Of a stretch of 64,000 nt of DNA, positions 35,634-44,474 are shown piece by piece. The position numbers were made by a program, and so were the translations under genes. The number at the start of each line of letters is the position of its first letter. Position 1 is the first letter of the stretch. Origin of the DNA: Amycolatopsis sacchari (GTDB taxonomy: Bacteria > Actinomycetota > Actinomycetes > Mycobacteriales > Pseudonocardiaceae). Below the pieces are notes generated by a model. That model ran no database searches, was not told the origin of the DNA, and saw nothing but the letters and a program-made list of their open reading frames with translations. The DNA is taken from contig NZ_FORP01000006.1 of the NCBI RefSeq assembly GCF_900114035.1, positions 283,531 through 347,530 on the forward strand, read 5' to 3'.

Positions 35634-36259
35634 CGGCCGAAGGGTCGCTGACCCTGGAGCGCGGCCTCGCCCTGCTGCAGGCGGTCGCCGACGCCGGCGA
35701 CGAGGCGGCGACCATCTCCGAGCTGGCGGACACCATCGGCGCGAGCCGGGCGGCCGTGTACCGGCTGCTGGTGCCGCTCGGTGACCGCGGCCTCGTGCGG
35801 CGGGACGGCAACAAGGTGCGGTTGGGGGTCGCCGTGCTGCGGCTGGCCGAGCAGGTGGTGCCGCAGCTGCGCGAGGTGGCGCGGCCGGTGCTGCGGGCGC
35901 TGGCCGAACGGACCGGCGCGACGGCGCACGTGTCGCTCGCGGAGGGCGACCAGATGGAGGTGGTCGCCGTCGCGGAGCCGTCCTCGACCACCGTGCACGT
36001 CGCCTACCGGGTGGGCACCCGCCACCCCGTCGGCGCGGGCGCGGCCGGCAAGGCGCTGGGGTTGCGGCAGGGCGGCCGTGGCTGGGCCGTGTCCAGCGGC
36101 GACGTCCAGCGCGGGGTGACCGGGCTGGCGGCCCCTGTGCGCGGGGTGCCGGGGCTGCGGGCGAGCGTGGGGGTGCTGGCACTGGGGCCGGTGAAGGCGG
36201 ACACCGTCGGGCCGCAGGTGGTGGAGGCGGCCGCCGGACTGGCCGCCGCGTTGCGTTAG
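35630..36259 (+). CDS. IclR family transcriptional regulator
   Basis: A 209-residue protein: winged helix (LTLERGLALLQAVADAGDEA, SELADTIGASRAAVYRLLVP) and an IclR effector domain (GTRHPVGAGAAGKALG). It is shorter than usual (about 250) because the effector domain is compact. GTG start overlapping the preceding gene. It overlaps the converging GDT1-like gene by four bases. Confidence 0.88.
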   Translation: MTAEGSLTLERGLALLQAVADAGDEAATISELADTIGASRAAVYRLLVPLGDRGLVRRDGNKVRLGVAVLRLAEQVVPQLREVARPVLRALAERTGATAHVSLAEGDQMEVVAVAEPSSTTVHVAYRVGTRHPVGAGAAGKALGLRQGGRGWAVSSGDVQRGVTGLAAPVRGVPGLRASVGVLALGPVKADTVGPQVVEAAAGLAAALR

Positions 36260-36855
36260 GCCACCGCCTGCCAGAGCGCGACGAGCGCGAGGGCGGCGAA
36301 CACGAACCCGGCGCCCCGCTGCAGCAGGTGCGGGCGGATGCGGCTGCGGATCTTGCTGCCGAGGAGCACGGCGAGCCCGGCCACCGCGACCAGTGCGGCG
36401 AAGGCACCGATGGCGACCGCGACGGGCTGCCCGTAGCGGGCGGTCAGGCCGGCGGTGGCGAGCTGGGAGGCGTCGCCCCACTCGGCCGCGAACAGCACGC
36501 CGAACGAGGTCATGGCCGACCGGAGGAACGTCGCGGGGGCGGGGCCCGAGCGGACGGCGTCCTCGTCGCCTTCCCCACGCCGTGAGAACCCTTCGCGCAG
36601 CAACATGAACGCGCCGAGGCCGAACAACGCGGCCACCACCCCCGCCACCGCGTTTTCCGGCAGCAGGGTCAGCACGTGCCCGAACAACACGGCGATGACG
36701 CACTGCACCGCGAATGCGACGGAAACCCCGGCGAACACGGGCCACGCCCGGAACCGGGTGGTCAGCACGAGGGTCGCCACCAGCGTTTTGTCGGGTAGCT
36801 CCACGGCCAGGACCAGTGCGAACGTGCTGACGAGCGCCAGCAGCGCGGTACTCAT
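36256..36855 (-). CDS. GDT1/TMEM165 family cation exporter
   Basis: A 199-residue membrane protein with two homologous halves of three helices, each with the family motif: ELPDKT near residue 20 and EWGDAS near 125, the E-x-G-D-[KR]-[TS] type cation site. Family members export Mn2+ or Ca2+. ATG at 36855. I looked for a yybP-ykoY manganese riboswitch upstream and did not see one. Confidence 0.9.
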   Translation of the reverse strand: MSTALLALVSTFALVLAVELPDKTLVATLVLTTRFRAWPVFAGVSVAFAVQCVIAVLFGHVLTLLPENAVAGVVAALFGLGAFMLLREGFSRRGEGDEDAVRSGPAPATFLRSAMTSFGVLFAAEWGDASQLATAGLTARYGQPVAVAIGAFAALVAVAGLAVLLGSKIRSRIRPHLLQRGAGFVFAALALVALWQAVA

Positions 36856-36960
36856 GTCGGTTACTGCACCCCTTTCACTGCAACGATAAAGGGGAAAGCG
36901 GGGAAAAGGCCAGCAGATCGGAATCGCGAATTGCCCCGGAAGTGCTCGCCAAACTTTTTC

Positions 36961-36974
36961 TTCGGTACGCCGAA
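36961..36974. other. Small hairpin in an AT-rich stretch before cydA
   Basis: TTCGG-TACG-CCGAA: 5-bp stem with a tetraloop, flanked by A/T tracts (CTTTTTC before, AATAATTTTG after). It sits between the divergent gdt1-like and cydA genes. Purpose unclear. Confidence 0.4.
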
Positions 36975-37006
36975 AATAATTTTGTCGCGTGCCGCGCCGC
37001 CCGACC

Positions 37007-37020
37007 GGGACCTAGGTCCC
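37007..37020. promoter_or_regulatory. DosR/DevR-type box upstream of cydA
   Basis: GGGACCTAGGTCCC is a perfect 14-bp palindrome 60 bp before cydA. The DosR consensus core is GGGACTWWAGTCCC; only the symmetric T/A pair next to the centre differs (C/G). The operon ends with a DosS-like kinase gene. Confidence 0.65.
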
Positions 37021-37079
37021 GCCAAGATCAGGACCCCGGGACCTGATGGCGGCCCCCGCGCGCGGGCAGGCTGGACAGC

Positions 37080-38606
37080 GTGGATGTGCTCCAGCTGGCG
37101 AGGTGGCAGTTCGGGATCACGACCGTCTACCACTTCCTCATGGTTCCGCTGACGATCGGGCTCTCGGTGCTCGTCGCAGGCATGCAGACGGCCTGGGTCA
37201 GGACCGGGCACGAGCGGTACTACAAGATGACCAAGTTCTGGGGGAAGCTCCTGCTGGTCAACTTCGCGATGGGCGTCGTGACCGGCATCGTGCAGGAGTT
37301 CCAGTTCGGGATGAACTGGAACGCGTACTCGCGCTTCGTCGGGGACGTGTTCGGCGCGCCGCTGGCGATGGAGGGCCTGGTCGCGTTCTTCGTCGAGTCG
37401 ACGTTCCTCGGGTTGTGGATCTTCGGCTGGGACCGGCTGTCGAAGCGGGTCCACCTGGCCTGCGCGTGGGCGTTCTCGCTGGCCACCATCGCGTCGGCGT
37501 ACTTCATCCTCGCCGCGAACTCCTGGATGCAGCACCCGGTCGGCGTGGACTTCGTCGACGGCAGGCCGAGGATGAACTCGATCTGGGCGGTGCTGACGAA
37601 CAACACGGCGCTCGCCGCGATCCCGCACACGATCGCCGGGGCGTTCTCGGTGGCCGCCGCGTTCATCGTGGGCGTCGCGGCCTGGCACCTGTGGCGCAAG
37701 CGGAACGGCGACGACGAGCACCGCTCGGTGTGGCGGACGTCGTTGCGGCTCGGCGGGTGGGTCGGCGTGGTGGCCTTCGCCGCGCTGGCGATCACCGGCG
37801 ACACGCAGGGCAAGCTCATGTTCGAGCAGCAGCCGATGAAGATGGCCTCGGCCGAGGCGCTGTGCCACACCGAGCAGCCGGCGAGCTTCTCGATCATCGC
37901 GATCGGCGACGTGTCGAAGCAGAACTGCGAGGACGTCAAGACGTTCAACGTGCCCGCGCTGCTGTCGTTCCTCGCGCACAGCGACTTCAAGACCGAGGTC
38001 AAGGGCGTGGAGGACCTGGTCGGGCAGTACCAGGCGAAGTACGGGACGAACTACCCCGACGACCCGGCGCTGGGCGAGCTGGCGGGCAAGCCGATCGACT
38101 ACACGCCGAGCCTGCCGGTCACGTACTGGGGCTTCCGGATCATGATCGGCTTCGGGGCGATCTCGGCGGGGATCGGCGTGCTGGCCCTGTGGGCCAGCCC
38201 CTCGCCCGACCGCCACCCCCGACGGAGGCGCTTCGCGCCGCTGGCACACCGCAAGGGCCGCATCCCCGACTCGAAGTGGTTCCCACGGCTCGCGCTGCTG
38301 GGCATCGCGACCCCGTTCATCGGCAACAGCGCCGGCTGGATCTTCACCGAGATGGGCCGCCAGCCGTTCGTCGTGGTGCCGAACCCGTCGGGGGTGGACG
38401 GGGTGTGGATGTTCACCGCGCAGGCCGTGTCGAACCTGTCCACCGGCGAGGTGTGGACGTCGCTCCTCGCGCTGACCTCGTTGTACGCCGTGCTCGGGGT
38501 GGTCGAGGTGTTCCTGATGCGCAAGTACGTGCGGGGCGGGGTCGAGGGCGTGCTGCCGCCGAAGGACGGCCAACCGAAGACCGAGTCGCTGTCCTTCGCC
38601 TACTGA
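37080..38606 (+). CDS. cydA: Cytochrome bd oxidase subunit I
   Basis: A 508-residue quinol oxidase subunit with about nine helices. Heme ligand regions include YHFLMVPLTIG, the quinol-site signature is EMGRQPF, and ALAITGDTQGK and WGFRIMIGFG are typical. The Q-loop is of the short type. GTG start at 37080. It oxidises menaquinol and reduces O2 at low oxygen tension. First gene of cydA-cydB-cydDC-kinase; a DosR-type box lies upstream. Confidence 0.96.
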   Translation: MDVLQLARWQFGITTVYHFLMVPLTIGLSVLVAGMQTAWVRTGHERYYKMTKFWGKLLLVNFAMGVVTGIVQEFQFGMNWNAYSRFVGDVFGAPLAMEGLVAFFVESTFLGLWIFGWDRLSKRVHLACAWAFSLATIASAYFILAANSWMQHPVGVDFVDGRPRMNSIWAVLTNNTALAAIPHTIAGAFSVAAAFIVGVAAWHLWRKRNGDDEHRSVWRTSLRLGGWVGVVAFAALAITGDTQGKLMFEQQPMKMASAEALCHTEQPASFSIIAIGDVSKQNCEDVKTFNVPALLSFLAHSDFKTEVKGVEDLVGQYQAKYGTNYPDDPALGELAGKPIDYTPSLPVTYWGFRIMIGFGAISAGIGVLALWASPSPDRHPRRRRFAPLAHRKGRIPDSKWFPRLALLGIATPFIGNSAGWIFTEMGRQPFVVVPNPSGVDGVWMFTAQAVSNLSTGEVWTSLLALTSLYAVLGVVEVFLMRKYVRGGVEGVLPPKDGQPKTESLSFAY

Positions 38607-38609
38607 ACC

Positions 38610-38650
38610 TGTGGACAACTAGGGATATCTGTGCACAAGCCTGTGGACAA
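38610..38650. promoter_or_regulatory. Cluster of DnaA boxes between cydA and cydB
   Basis: TGTGGACAA, the reverse complement of the actinobacterial DnaA box TTGTCCACA, occurs exactly at 38610-38618 and 38642-38650, with TGTGCACAA (one mismatch) between them at 38630-38638. All three have the same orientation, in a 62-bp gap. Confidence 0.7.
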
Positions 38651-38668
38651 CTGTGAGGAGGAGACGCG

Positions 38669-39676
38669 ATGAGCCTGGAAACCCTGTGGTTCTGCGTCAT
38701 CGTGCTCTTCTGGCTGGGCTACCTGTTCCTTGAAGGGTTCGACTTCGGCGTGGGGATGCTCCTGCCGGTTCTCGGCCGCGACAACACCGAGCGGCGCGTG
38801 CTGATCAACACGATCGGCCCGGTGTGGGACGGCAACGAGGTGTGGCTGATCGTCGCCGCCGGTGCGACGTTCGCCGCCTTCCCCGGCTGGTACGCGTCGC
38901 TGTTCTCCGGCGCCTACCTGCCGCTGCTGCTCGTGCTGCTCGCGCTCATCGGGCGCGGGGTGGCGTTCGAGTACCGGGGCAAGGTCGACTCGGAGCGCTG
39001 GCGGCGCAACTGGGACCGCGTGATCGTGCTCGGCTCGTGGATCCCGCCGCTCGGCGTGGGCCTGCTGCTCACCACGACGGTGCTCGGGCTGCCGCTCGAC
39101 CCGCACGGCAACCGCGTGGGCTCGGCGTTCGAGGCGGTCCGGTGGGACACGCTGCTCGGCGCGCTGGCCGTGGTCGGGTTCTCGCTCGTGCACGGGGCCG
39201 CGTTCCTGGCCCTCAAGACGAGCGGTGAGCTGCGGGAACGCGCGCGGCTGCTGGCCGTGCGGATGCTGCCGGTCGCGCTCGCGCCGCTGGTGCTGCTGCT
39301 GGTGGTCGTGCAACTGCGCGAGGGCGCGCTGTGGACGCTGGTGCCGTTGGTGATCGCCGTGGCCGGCGCGGTGACGGCGTGGCGGAGGCTGGTCGTCGAC
39401 CGTGACGGGCAGGCGTTCGCGGCGCTCGGGGTCACGATCGCGGCCGCCGTGGTGACGTTGTTCGGGGCGCTGTACCCGGACGTCCTTCCGTCCACAGTGG
39501 ACGCGGCGAACTCGCTCACCATCCACAACGCCTCGTCGAGCCCGTACACACTGGAGGTGATGACGTGGATCGGGGCGTTCGGCGCGCCCGCGGTGCTCGT
39601 CTACCAGGGCTGGACGTACTGGGTGTTCCGCAAGCGGATCAGCACAGCGCACATCCCGCCGGTGCACACCCCATGA
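38669..39676 (+). CDS. cydB: Cytochrome bd oxidase subunit II
   Basis: A 335-residue membrane protein beginning LETLWFCVIVLFWLGYLFLE with FDFGVGMLLP, the CydB signature; WDGNEVWLIVAAGATFAAFP follows. GAGGAGGAG lies 5 nt before the ATG. It stabilises the CydA hemes. It overlaps the cydDC start by four bases (ATGA). Confidence 0.96.
   Translation: MSLETLWFCVIVLFWLGYLFLEGFDFGVGMLLPVLGRDNTERRVLINTIGPVWDGNEVWLIVAAGATFAAFPGWYASLFSGAYLPLLLVLLALIGRGVAFEYRGKVDSERWRRNWDRVIVLGSWIPPLGVGLLLTTTVLGLPLDPHGNRVGSAFEAVRWDTLLGALAVVGFSLVHGAAFLALKTSGELRERARLLAVRMLPVALAPLVLLLVVVQLREGALWTLVPLVIAVAGAVTAWRRLVVDRDGQAFAALGVTIAAAVVTLFGALYPDVLPSTVDAANSLTIHNASSSPYTLEVMTWIGAFGAPAVLVYQGWTYWVFRKRISTAHIPPVHTP
39490..39502. 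repeat. Palindrome GTCCACAGTGGAC (copy 2) inside cydB
   Basis: Perfect 13-bp palindrome encoding Ser-Thr-Val-Asp with the rare codon ACA. See the finding on this dispersed palindrome. Confidence 0.6.
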
Positions 39677-42600
39677 GCTTTCCCGGTCGCACCACCCTTC
39701 CCGCCAAAGCGTCCACAATGGACGCAGTGCGACGGGGAAAGGGACCGCTCGGCGCGCTGCCGGCCTTGTCCGCGGCCGCGCGCCGGGCGCTCGCCCTTGC
39801 CGCCGTGCTCTCCCTGCTCAACGCCGCCGCACTGGTGGCGCAGGCGTTCCTGCTCGCGTCGGTCGTCGCCGGGCGGCACGTCGGCCTGCTGTTCGTGTTG
39901 TTGGGTGTGGTCGCCGCGCGTGCGCTGGTCGCGTGGGGGCTGCGTATGGTCGCGGCGCGGGCGGCCGCCGGAGCGAAGGAGGAACTGCGTGCGAAGGTCG
40001 TCGACCACGCGATGCGCCTCGGCCCGGAGGAGATCGCGGGCCGCGGCCCCGCCGAGCTGACCGCACTGGCGACGCGTGGCCTGGACGCGCTCGACGCGTA
40101 CTTCACCGAATACCTGCCCGCGCTCGTGACGGCGGCGGTGGTCCCGCTGGGCGCGGGCGCGGCGATCCTGTTCGCCGACTGGCCCTCCGCCGTGATCATC
40201 GCGCTGACCGTGCCGCTGCTGCCGGCGTTCGCGATCCTCGTCGGCAAGTACACCGCCGAGCGCTCGGCCGCCGCGACCGACGCCCTGCACCGTCTTTCGG
40301 GGCAGCTGCTGGAACTCGTGCGTGCGTTGCCGGTGCTGGCGGCCTTCCGCCGTGCGGAGGCGCAGGCGGAGACGGTCCGCCTGGTCTCCGACCGGCACCG
40401 CCGCGCCACGGTGGGCACGCTGCGGGTCGCGTTCTCGTCGGCCTTCGTGCTGGAACTCGCGGCGACGCTGTCGGTCGCGCTCGTCGCGGTGCTCATCGGG
40501 GTCCGGCTCGTGGGCGGCGACCTCTCGCTCACGATCGGGCTGGGCGTGCTGATCCTCGCGCCCGAGTGCTACCAGCCGCTGCGCACGGTCGGTGCCGCGT
40601 TCCACGCCAGCGAGGACGGCGTCGAGGCGGTGCGCCGGGTGGCGGACGTGCTCGCGCAGCCGGTGCTCCCCGAAGGCACCGTCGTGCCGGAGCCCGGGGA
40701 GATCCGCGTCGAAGGGCTGAAGGTTCTGCGGCGCAACGGCTTCGCGCCGGACGGCGAGTCGTTCACCGTCCGCCCCGGCGAGATCACGTGGCTGCGCTCG
40801 CCAAGCGGTGCCGGGAAGTCGACGACGCTGGCCGCACTCCTCGGCTTCGTCCGGCCCGCGGCGGGTCATGTCACCATCTCGGATGTCGACCTCCCGAACA
40901 TCCAGATGTCAACATTCAGACAACGGGTGGCGTGGGTGCCCCAGAACCCGGTGTTCACGAGCGAGACGGTGGGCGAGGAGCTGGCCGGAGCGCTCGGGAA
41001 GTGGGCCGGAGCACCCGAGCGGCTTCCCGGGTTGCCGGAGGAGCCGCTGAGCGAGGCGCCCGAGGAGCTGGCCGGAGCGCTCGGGAAGTCGGCCGGGGAG
41101 CCCGAGGAGCTGCTGGCCGGACTGCTCGACTCGTTGAACCTCGCGGGTTTGGAGTCCGCGCGGCTCGACCAGCTCTCGCTCGGGCAGCGGCAGCGGGTCG
41201 CGGTCGCGCGGGCCCTCGCGCGGCCGGACGCCTGGCTGCTGCTGTTCGACGAACCCACCGCACACCTCGACGCCGCCAACGCCGCCCGCGTCCTGTCCGC
41301 GATCGAAACCGCGCGCCGCCGCGGCGCCGCGATCGTCATCGCCGCGCACGAACGACCGGAAGCCGTTGCGGCGCAAGGGCACGCGAAGGTGGTCGTGCCC
41401 GCGGCCGAGGCGCCCGGGAGCGTGCACGCGCCCGTCGGGAGTCGGCTGACGGACGATGCCGAGAGCCGAAGCGGCCGCGGCCTCTCCGGGAGTCGGCTGG
41501 CGGCCGGGAACCGGAGCCTGCGCGCGCCGGTCGGCAGGCGGTCGGCGGGCGGTGCCGAGAGCTGGAGCCTGCGCAGCCTGCTCGGGAGGCGCTTGGCGAG
41601 CGGGACCGGGAGCCGGGGCGGGCGCGGGCTCGTGACTCGACTGTCGGCCGGTGCCGGGAGCCGACGCGGCCGTGGGCCCGCCTCGAACCGGCTGGCGGGC
41701 GAGAGCCGGAGCCTGAGCGGCCCCGTCAGCAGGCGATCGCCACACGGCGCCCCGCGCGGAAGCCTGCGCGGCCTCGTCGACCGGCGGTTCGCGGGCGGTG
41801 CCGGGCTCGGCGCGCTGGCGCTCCTCGCGGGGCTCGCCCTGACCGCCACCTCGGGCTGGCTCATCGCGAAGGCCGCGGAGCAGCCGCCGATCCTGACACT
41901 GACCGTCGCCGTCGTGGGGGTTCGGGCGTTCGGGCTTGCCCGCGCGGGGCTGCGCTACGCGGAACGCCTGACCACGCACGACGCCGCGTTCCGGATCGCC
42001 GGGCGGTTGCGCGTGGACCTGTGGCGAAAGCTCGTGCGGCTCGGCCCGGCCCACAGCCTGCGGCACGGCGAAAGCCAGCGACGGCTGGTCGCCGACGTCG
42101 ACACCGTCCGCGACCTCCTGCCCCGGGTCCTCACGCCGCCCCTGGTCGCGGGGACCGTGCTGGTCGCCGCCGTCGTGGTGCAGACCGCCGTCCTGCCCGC
42201 GGCCGGGCTGGTGCTCGCCGTCGCCGTGCTGCTGGGCGCGATCGGGGCACCGCTGCTGGCACTGCACCTCGCCCGCCGCGCCACCGCGGCACTCGCCGAC
42301 GGGCGGCGCGCCGTCACCGCGAAAGTGCTGGCGCTGTTCGAAAGCGCGGCCGAGCTGCTCGCCTTCGACCGCTACCGCGCCCGGCGCGACGACCTCGCCG
42401 CCACCGACACCGAACTGGTCCGCCAGGCGCGCCGGCAGGCGTTCGGCGCCGGCGCCGCGGACGGGCTCATCGTGCTGCTTACCGGCCTCGCGGCGACCGT
42501 CAGCACCGGTCTCGCGGTCGGCCGCATCGACGCCGCGCTGGTTCCGGTCGTCGCGCTCGTGCCGCTCGCCCTCGGCGAGGTGCTCGCGCTGCTGCCGCCC

Positions 42601-43311
42601 GTCGCCCAGCACTGGGACACGCTGCGGGACGCTCGCACGCGGCTGGACCTCGACGTCCCGCCCGCCGAAACGCCCGAGCACGGCGACCACGTCGTCCTGC
42701 GCGATGCCGACTTCGCCTGGCCCGGCGGCGCTCCCGTCCTGCGGGGCGTGGACCTCGAGATCCCGGCGGGCACGCGCATCGCGGTGGTCGGGGAGTCGGG
42801 CGCGGGGAAGTCGACGCTGCTGGCGGCGCTGCTCGGCTTCCTGCGGCCGGTGCGGGGCAGCGCGGTCGTCCCCGCCGAGGTCGCGTGGGCGCCGCAGGAC
42901 CCGCAACTGGTGTCGACCACGGTCGCGGAGAACCTGCGCCTCGCCGACCCCCACGCCGACGACGCGCGCCTCACCGAAGCCCTGCGCGTGGCGTGCCTGC
43001 CCGAGCTGGCCCTCGACACGGTGCTCACCAGCGGGGGCAGCGGCCTCTCCGGTGGACAGGCGCAGCGGCTAGCGCTCGCCCGCGCCCTCGTGGCGGCTCC
43101 CGCCGCACGCCTGGTGCTGCTCGACGAGCCGACCGCCCACCTGGACGAGGCGACCGCCCGCGAGCTGCGCGCGAACCTGCGCGAGGCACTCGCCGACCGC
43201 ACCGTCGTCCAGGTCACGCACCACCCCGGGGAAGCCGCCGACGCCGACCTCGTGCTGGAGGTGCGGGACGGTCACGTGACGGCACGGGTACCGGAAGGCG
43301 TCTACTCTTGA
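39673..43311 (+). CDS. cydDC: Fused CydD-CydC cysteine/glutathione-type ABC exporter
   Basis: A 1212-residue fusion of both halves of the heterodimeric exporter needed for cytochrome bd assembly. The CydD half has a membrane domain (30-330) and an ATPase domain: Walker A near 376 reads SPSGAGKST, with Ser for the first Gly; the signature is LSLGQRQR and Walker B LLLFDEPTAHLD. The CydC half (about 700-1212) has canonical GESGAGKST, LSGGQAQR and LVLLDEPTAHLD, so only one ATP site looks fully active. A linker of repeated Arg/Ser/Gly-rich units joins the halves (589-709), and a 29-residue duplication lies inside the first ATPase domain. ATG at 39673 overlaps cydB (ATGA). Fusion is normal in actinobacteria; the repeat linker is not. 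Confidence 0.93.
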   Translation: MSFPGRTTLPAKASTMDAVRRGKGPLGALPALSAAARRALALAAVLSLLNAAALVAQAFLLASVVAGRHVGLLFVLLGVVAARALVAWGLRMVAARAAAGAKEELRAKVVDHAMRLGPEEIAGRGPAELTALATRGLDALDAYFTEYLPALVTAAVVPLGAGAAILFADWPSAVIIALTVPLLPAFAILVGKYTAERSAAATDALHRLSGQLLELVRALPVLAAFRRAEAQAETVRLVSDRHRRATVGTLRVAFSSAFVLELAATLSVALVAVLIGVRLVGGDLSLTIGLGVLILAPECYQPLRTVGAAFHASEDGVEAVRRVADVLAQPVLPEGTVVPEPGEIRVEGLKVLRRNGFAPDGESFTVRPGEITWLRSPSGAGKSTTLAALLGFVRPAAGHVTISDVDLPNIQMSTFRQRVAWVPQNPVFTSETVGEELAGALGKWAGAPERLPGLPEEPLSEAPEELAGALGKSAGEPEELLAGLLDSLNLAGLESARLDQLSLGQRQRVAVARALARPDAWLLLFDEPTAHLDAANAARVLSAIETARRRGAAIVIAAHERPEAVAAQGHAKVVVPAAEAPGSVHAPVGSRLTDDAESRSGRGLSGSRLAAGNRSLRAPVGRRSAGGAESWSLRSLLGRRLASGTGSRGGRGLVTRLSAGAGSRRGRGPASNRLAGESRSLSGPVSRRSPHGAPRGSLRGLVDRRFAGGAGLGALALLAGLALTATSGWLIAKAAEQPPILTLTVAVVGVRAFGLARAGLRYAERLTTHDAAFRIAGRLRVDLWRKLVRLGPAHSLRHGESQRRLVADVDTVRDLLPRVLTPPLVAGTVLVAAVVVQTAVLPAAGLVLAVAVLLGAIGAPLLALHLARRATAALADGRRAVTAKVLALFESAAELLAFDRYRARRDDLAATDTELVRQARRQAFGAGAADGLIVLLTGLAATVSTGLAVGRIDAALVPVVALVPLALGEVLALLPPVAQHWDTLRDARTRLDLDVPPAETPEHGDHVVLRDADFAWPGGAPVLRGVDLEIPAGTRIAVVGESGAGKSTLLAALLGFLRPVRGSAVVPAEVAWAPQDPQLVSTTVAENLRLADPHADDARLTEALRVACLPELALDTVLTSGGSGLSGGQAQRLALARALVAAPAARLVLLDEPTAHLDEATARELRANLREALADRTVVQVTHHPGEAADADLVLEVRDGHVTARVPEGVYS
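40975..41089 (+). repeat. 87-bp in-frame duplication in the first CydDC ATPase domain
   Basis: The same 28 bases occur at 40975-41002 and 41062-41089, 87 bp apart. They encode EELAGALGK twice, in the region between the Q-loop and the signature motif. Confidence 0.85.
41437..41800 (+). repeat. Degenerate 45-51 bp repeats forming the CydDC linker
   Basis: About seven units of 15-17 residues follow one another, e.g. GSRLTDDAESRSGRGLS, GRRSAGGAESWSLRSLL, GRRLASGTGSRGGRGLV, TRLSAGAGSRRGRGPAS. The last unit, DRRFAGGAG, leads directly into the first CydC helix, so the array looks like an expanded copy of the CydC N-terminus. Confidence 0.75.
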
Positions 43312-44474
43312 CCTCGCTCATGGAACCGACGCTTGCCGCCCACGCACTGTCCGCGGCCACCGAGATCACCACCGCCGCGTTGTCCGGCGACGAGCCGGAG
43401 GCCGTGCTCGCCTCCGTCGTGCAGAAGGCCGCGGAGCTGGCCAAGGCCGACCTCGGGCTCGTCATGGTGCGGGCGGAGGACGGCGGCGTCTCGGTCGAGG
43501 CCGCGTACGGCTCGCACCCGAAGGACCTGCGCGGGCTGCTGCTGCCCGCCGATTCCGTGGCGGGCCAGGTCGCGCGCGGCGGCGAGACGGTGGTGACCGA
43601 GGACTTCACCGTCGACCCGCGCACCGCTCCGCACGTGCCCGGTGAGCTGCGGGACTACGGCCCCTTCGCGGCGGCGCCGTTCGGTGCCGGCGGCCGGGTG
43701 CTCGGTTCGCTCGTGGTGTACCGGAAGCGTGGCAGCGAGGCCTTCTCACCCGGCACGGTCGAGGTGCTGACGGCGTTCGCGGGCCAGGTCGGCGTGGTGC
43801 TGGCGCTCGCGGAGGGCGCGACGGCGCGGCACCGCGTGACGCTGTACCAGGAGCGCGAGCGGATCGCGCGCGAGCTGCACGACGTCATCGTGCAGCGGTT
43901 GTACGCCGCCGGTATGCAGCTGGACCGCGTGCGGCGGCGGATGCGGAAGCGGTTCGCGGGCACGGACGCCGCGCGGCTGGGCGAGGCGATCGACCAGCTG
44001 GACCAGACCATCGAGGAGATCCGGGGCACGGTGCGCAGCCTGCGCTCGCCCGCGCCGGAACCCGAGCAGTCGCCGCGCACGGACCTCGCCGAGTCCGCCC
44101 GCGACGAGGTGCGCATCGCCGAGGAGCTGCTCGGCTACCCGCCCACGCTGGAGCTGTCCGGCGAGTTCGCCGACATCCCCGCCGAGCGGGCCGACCACAT
44201 CCGCGCCGCGCTGCGCGAGGCACTGTCCAATGTGGTCCGTCATTCCGGCGCGAGCGAAACGCGCGTGACCCTGCACCGCGACGCGCACGAGGTGCGGCTT
44301 CGCGTGCGGGACAACGGTTCCGGCGTGCCGCAGGGTGTCGCGACGCGCGGGCTGCGGCACCTCGCCGAGCGAGCGGAGAGCGCGGGCGGGAAGTTCTACC
44401 TCAACTCCTCGCCGAGCCTGGGCACGCTGGTGGCGTTCGACCTGCCGCTGGAGCCGGACAAGCGCGCGAGCTGA
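43308..44474 (+). CDS. DosS-like GAF sensor histidine kinase
   Basis: A 388-residue soluble kinase: a GAF domain (about 20-180), the HisKA_3 motif RERIARELHDVIVQRLYAAG with the phosphorylated His, and the ATPase domain with REALSNVVRHSGA and RVRDNGSGVP. This is the layout of the DosS/DevS family that senses oxygen, NO or redox state. TTG at 43308 overlaps cydDC (TTGA) and has GGAAGG 9 nt upstream; ATG at 43320 is an alternative. Heme binding by the GAF cannot be seen by eye. The last 79 bp overlap the converging gene. No response regulator is adjacent; a NarL/DosR-like one lies at 48835. Confidence 0.9.
   Translation: MTSLMEPTLAAHALSAATEITTAALSGDEPEAVLASVVQKAAELAKADLGLVMVRAEDGGVSVEAAYGSHPKDLRGLLLPADSVAGQVARGGETVVTEDFTVDPRTAPHVPGELRDYGPFAAAPFGAGGRVLGSLVVYRKRGSEAFSPGTVEVLTAFAGQVGVVLALAEGATARHRVTLYQERERIARELHDVIVQRLYAAGMQLDRVRRRMRKRFAGTDAARLGEAIDQLDQTIEEIRGTVRSLRSPAPEPEQSPRTDLAESARDEVRIAEELLGYPPTLELSGEFADIPAERADHIRAALREALSNVVRHSGASETRVTLHRDAHEVRLRVRDNGSGVPQGVATRGLRHLAERAESAGGKFYLNSSPSLGTLVAFDLPLEPDKRAS

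Noticed and set aside
36856..37079. Manganese (yybP-ykoY) riboswitch before the GDT1-like gene
   Set aside because: No matching conserved core was found on the minus strand upstream of 36855.
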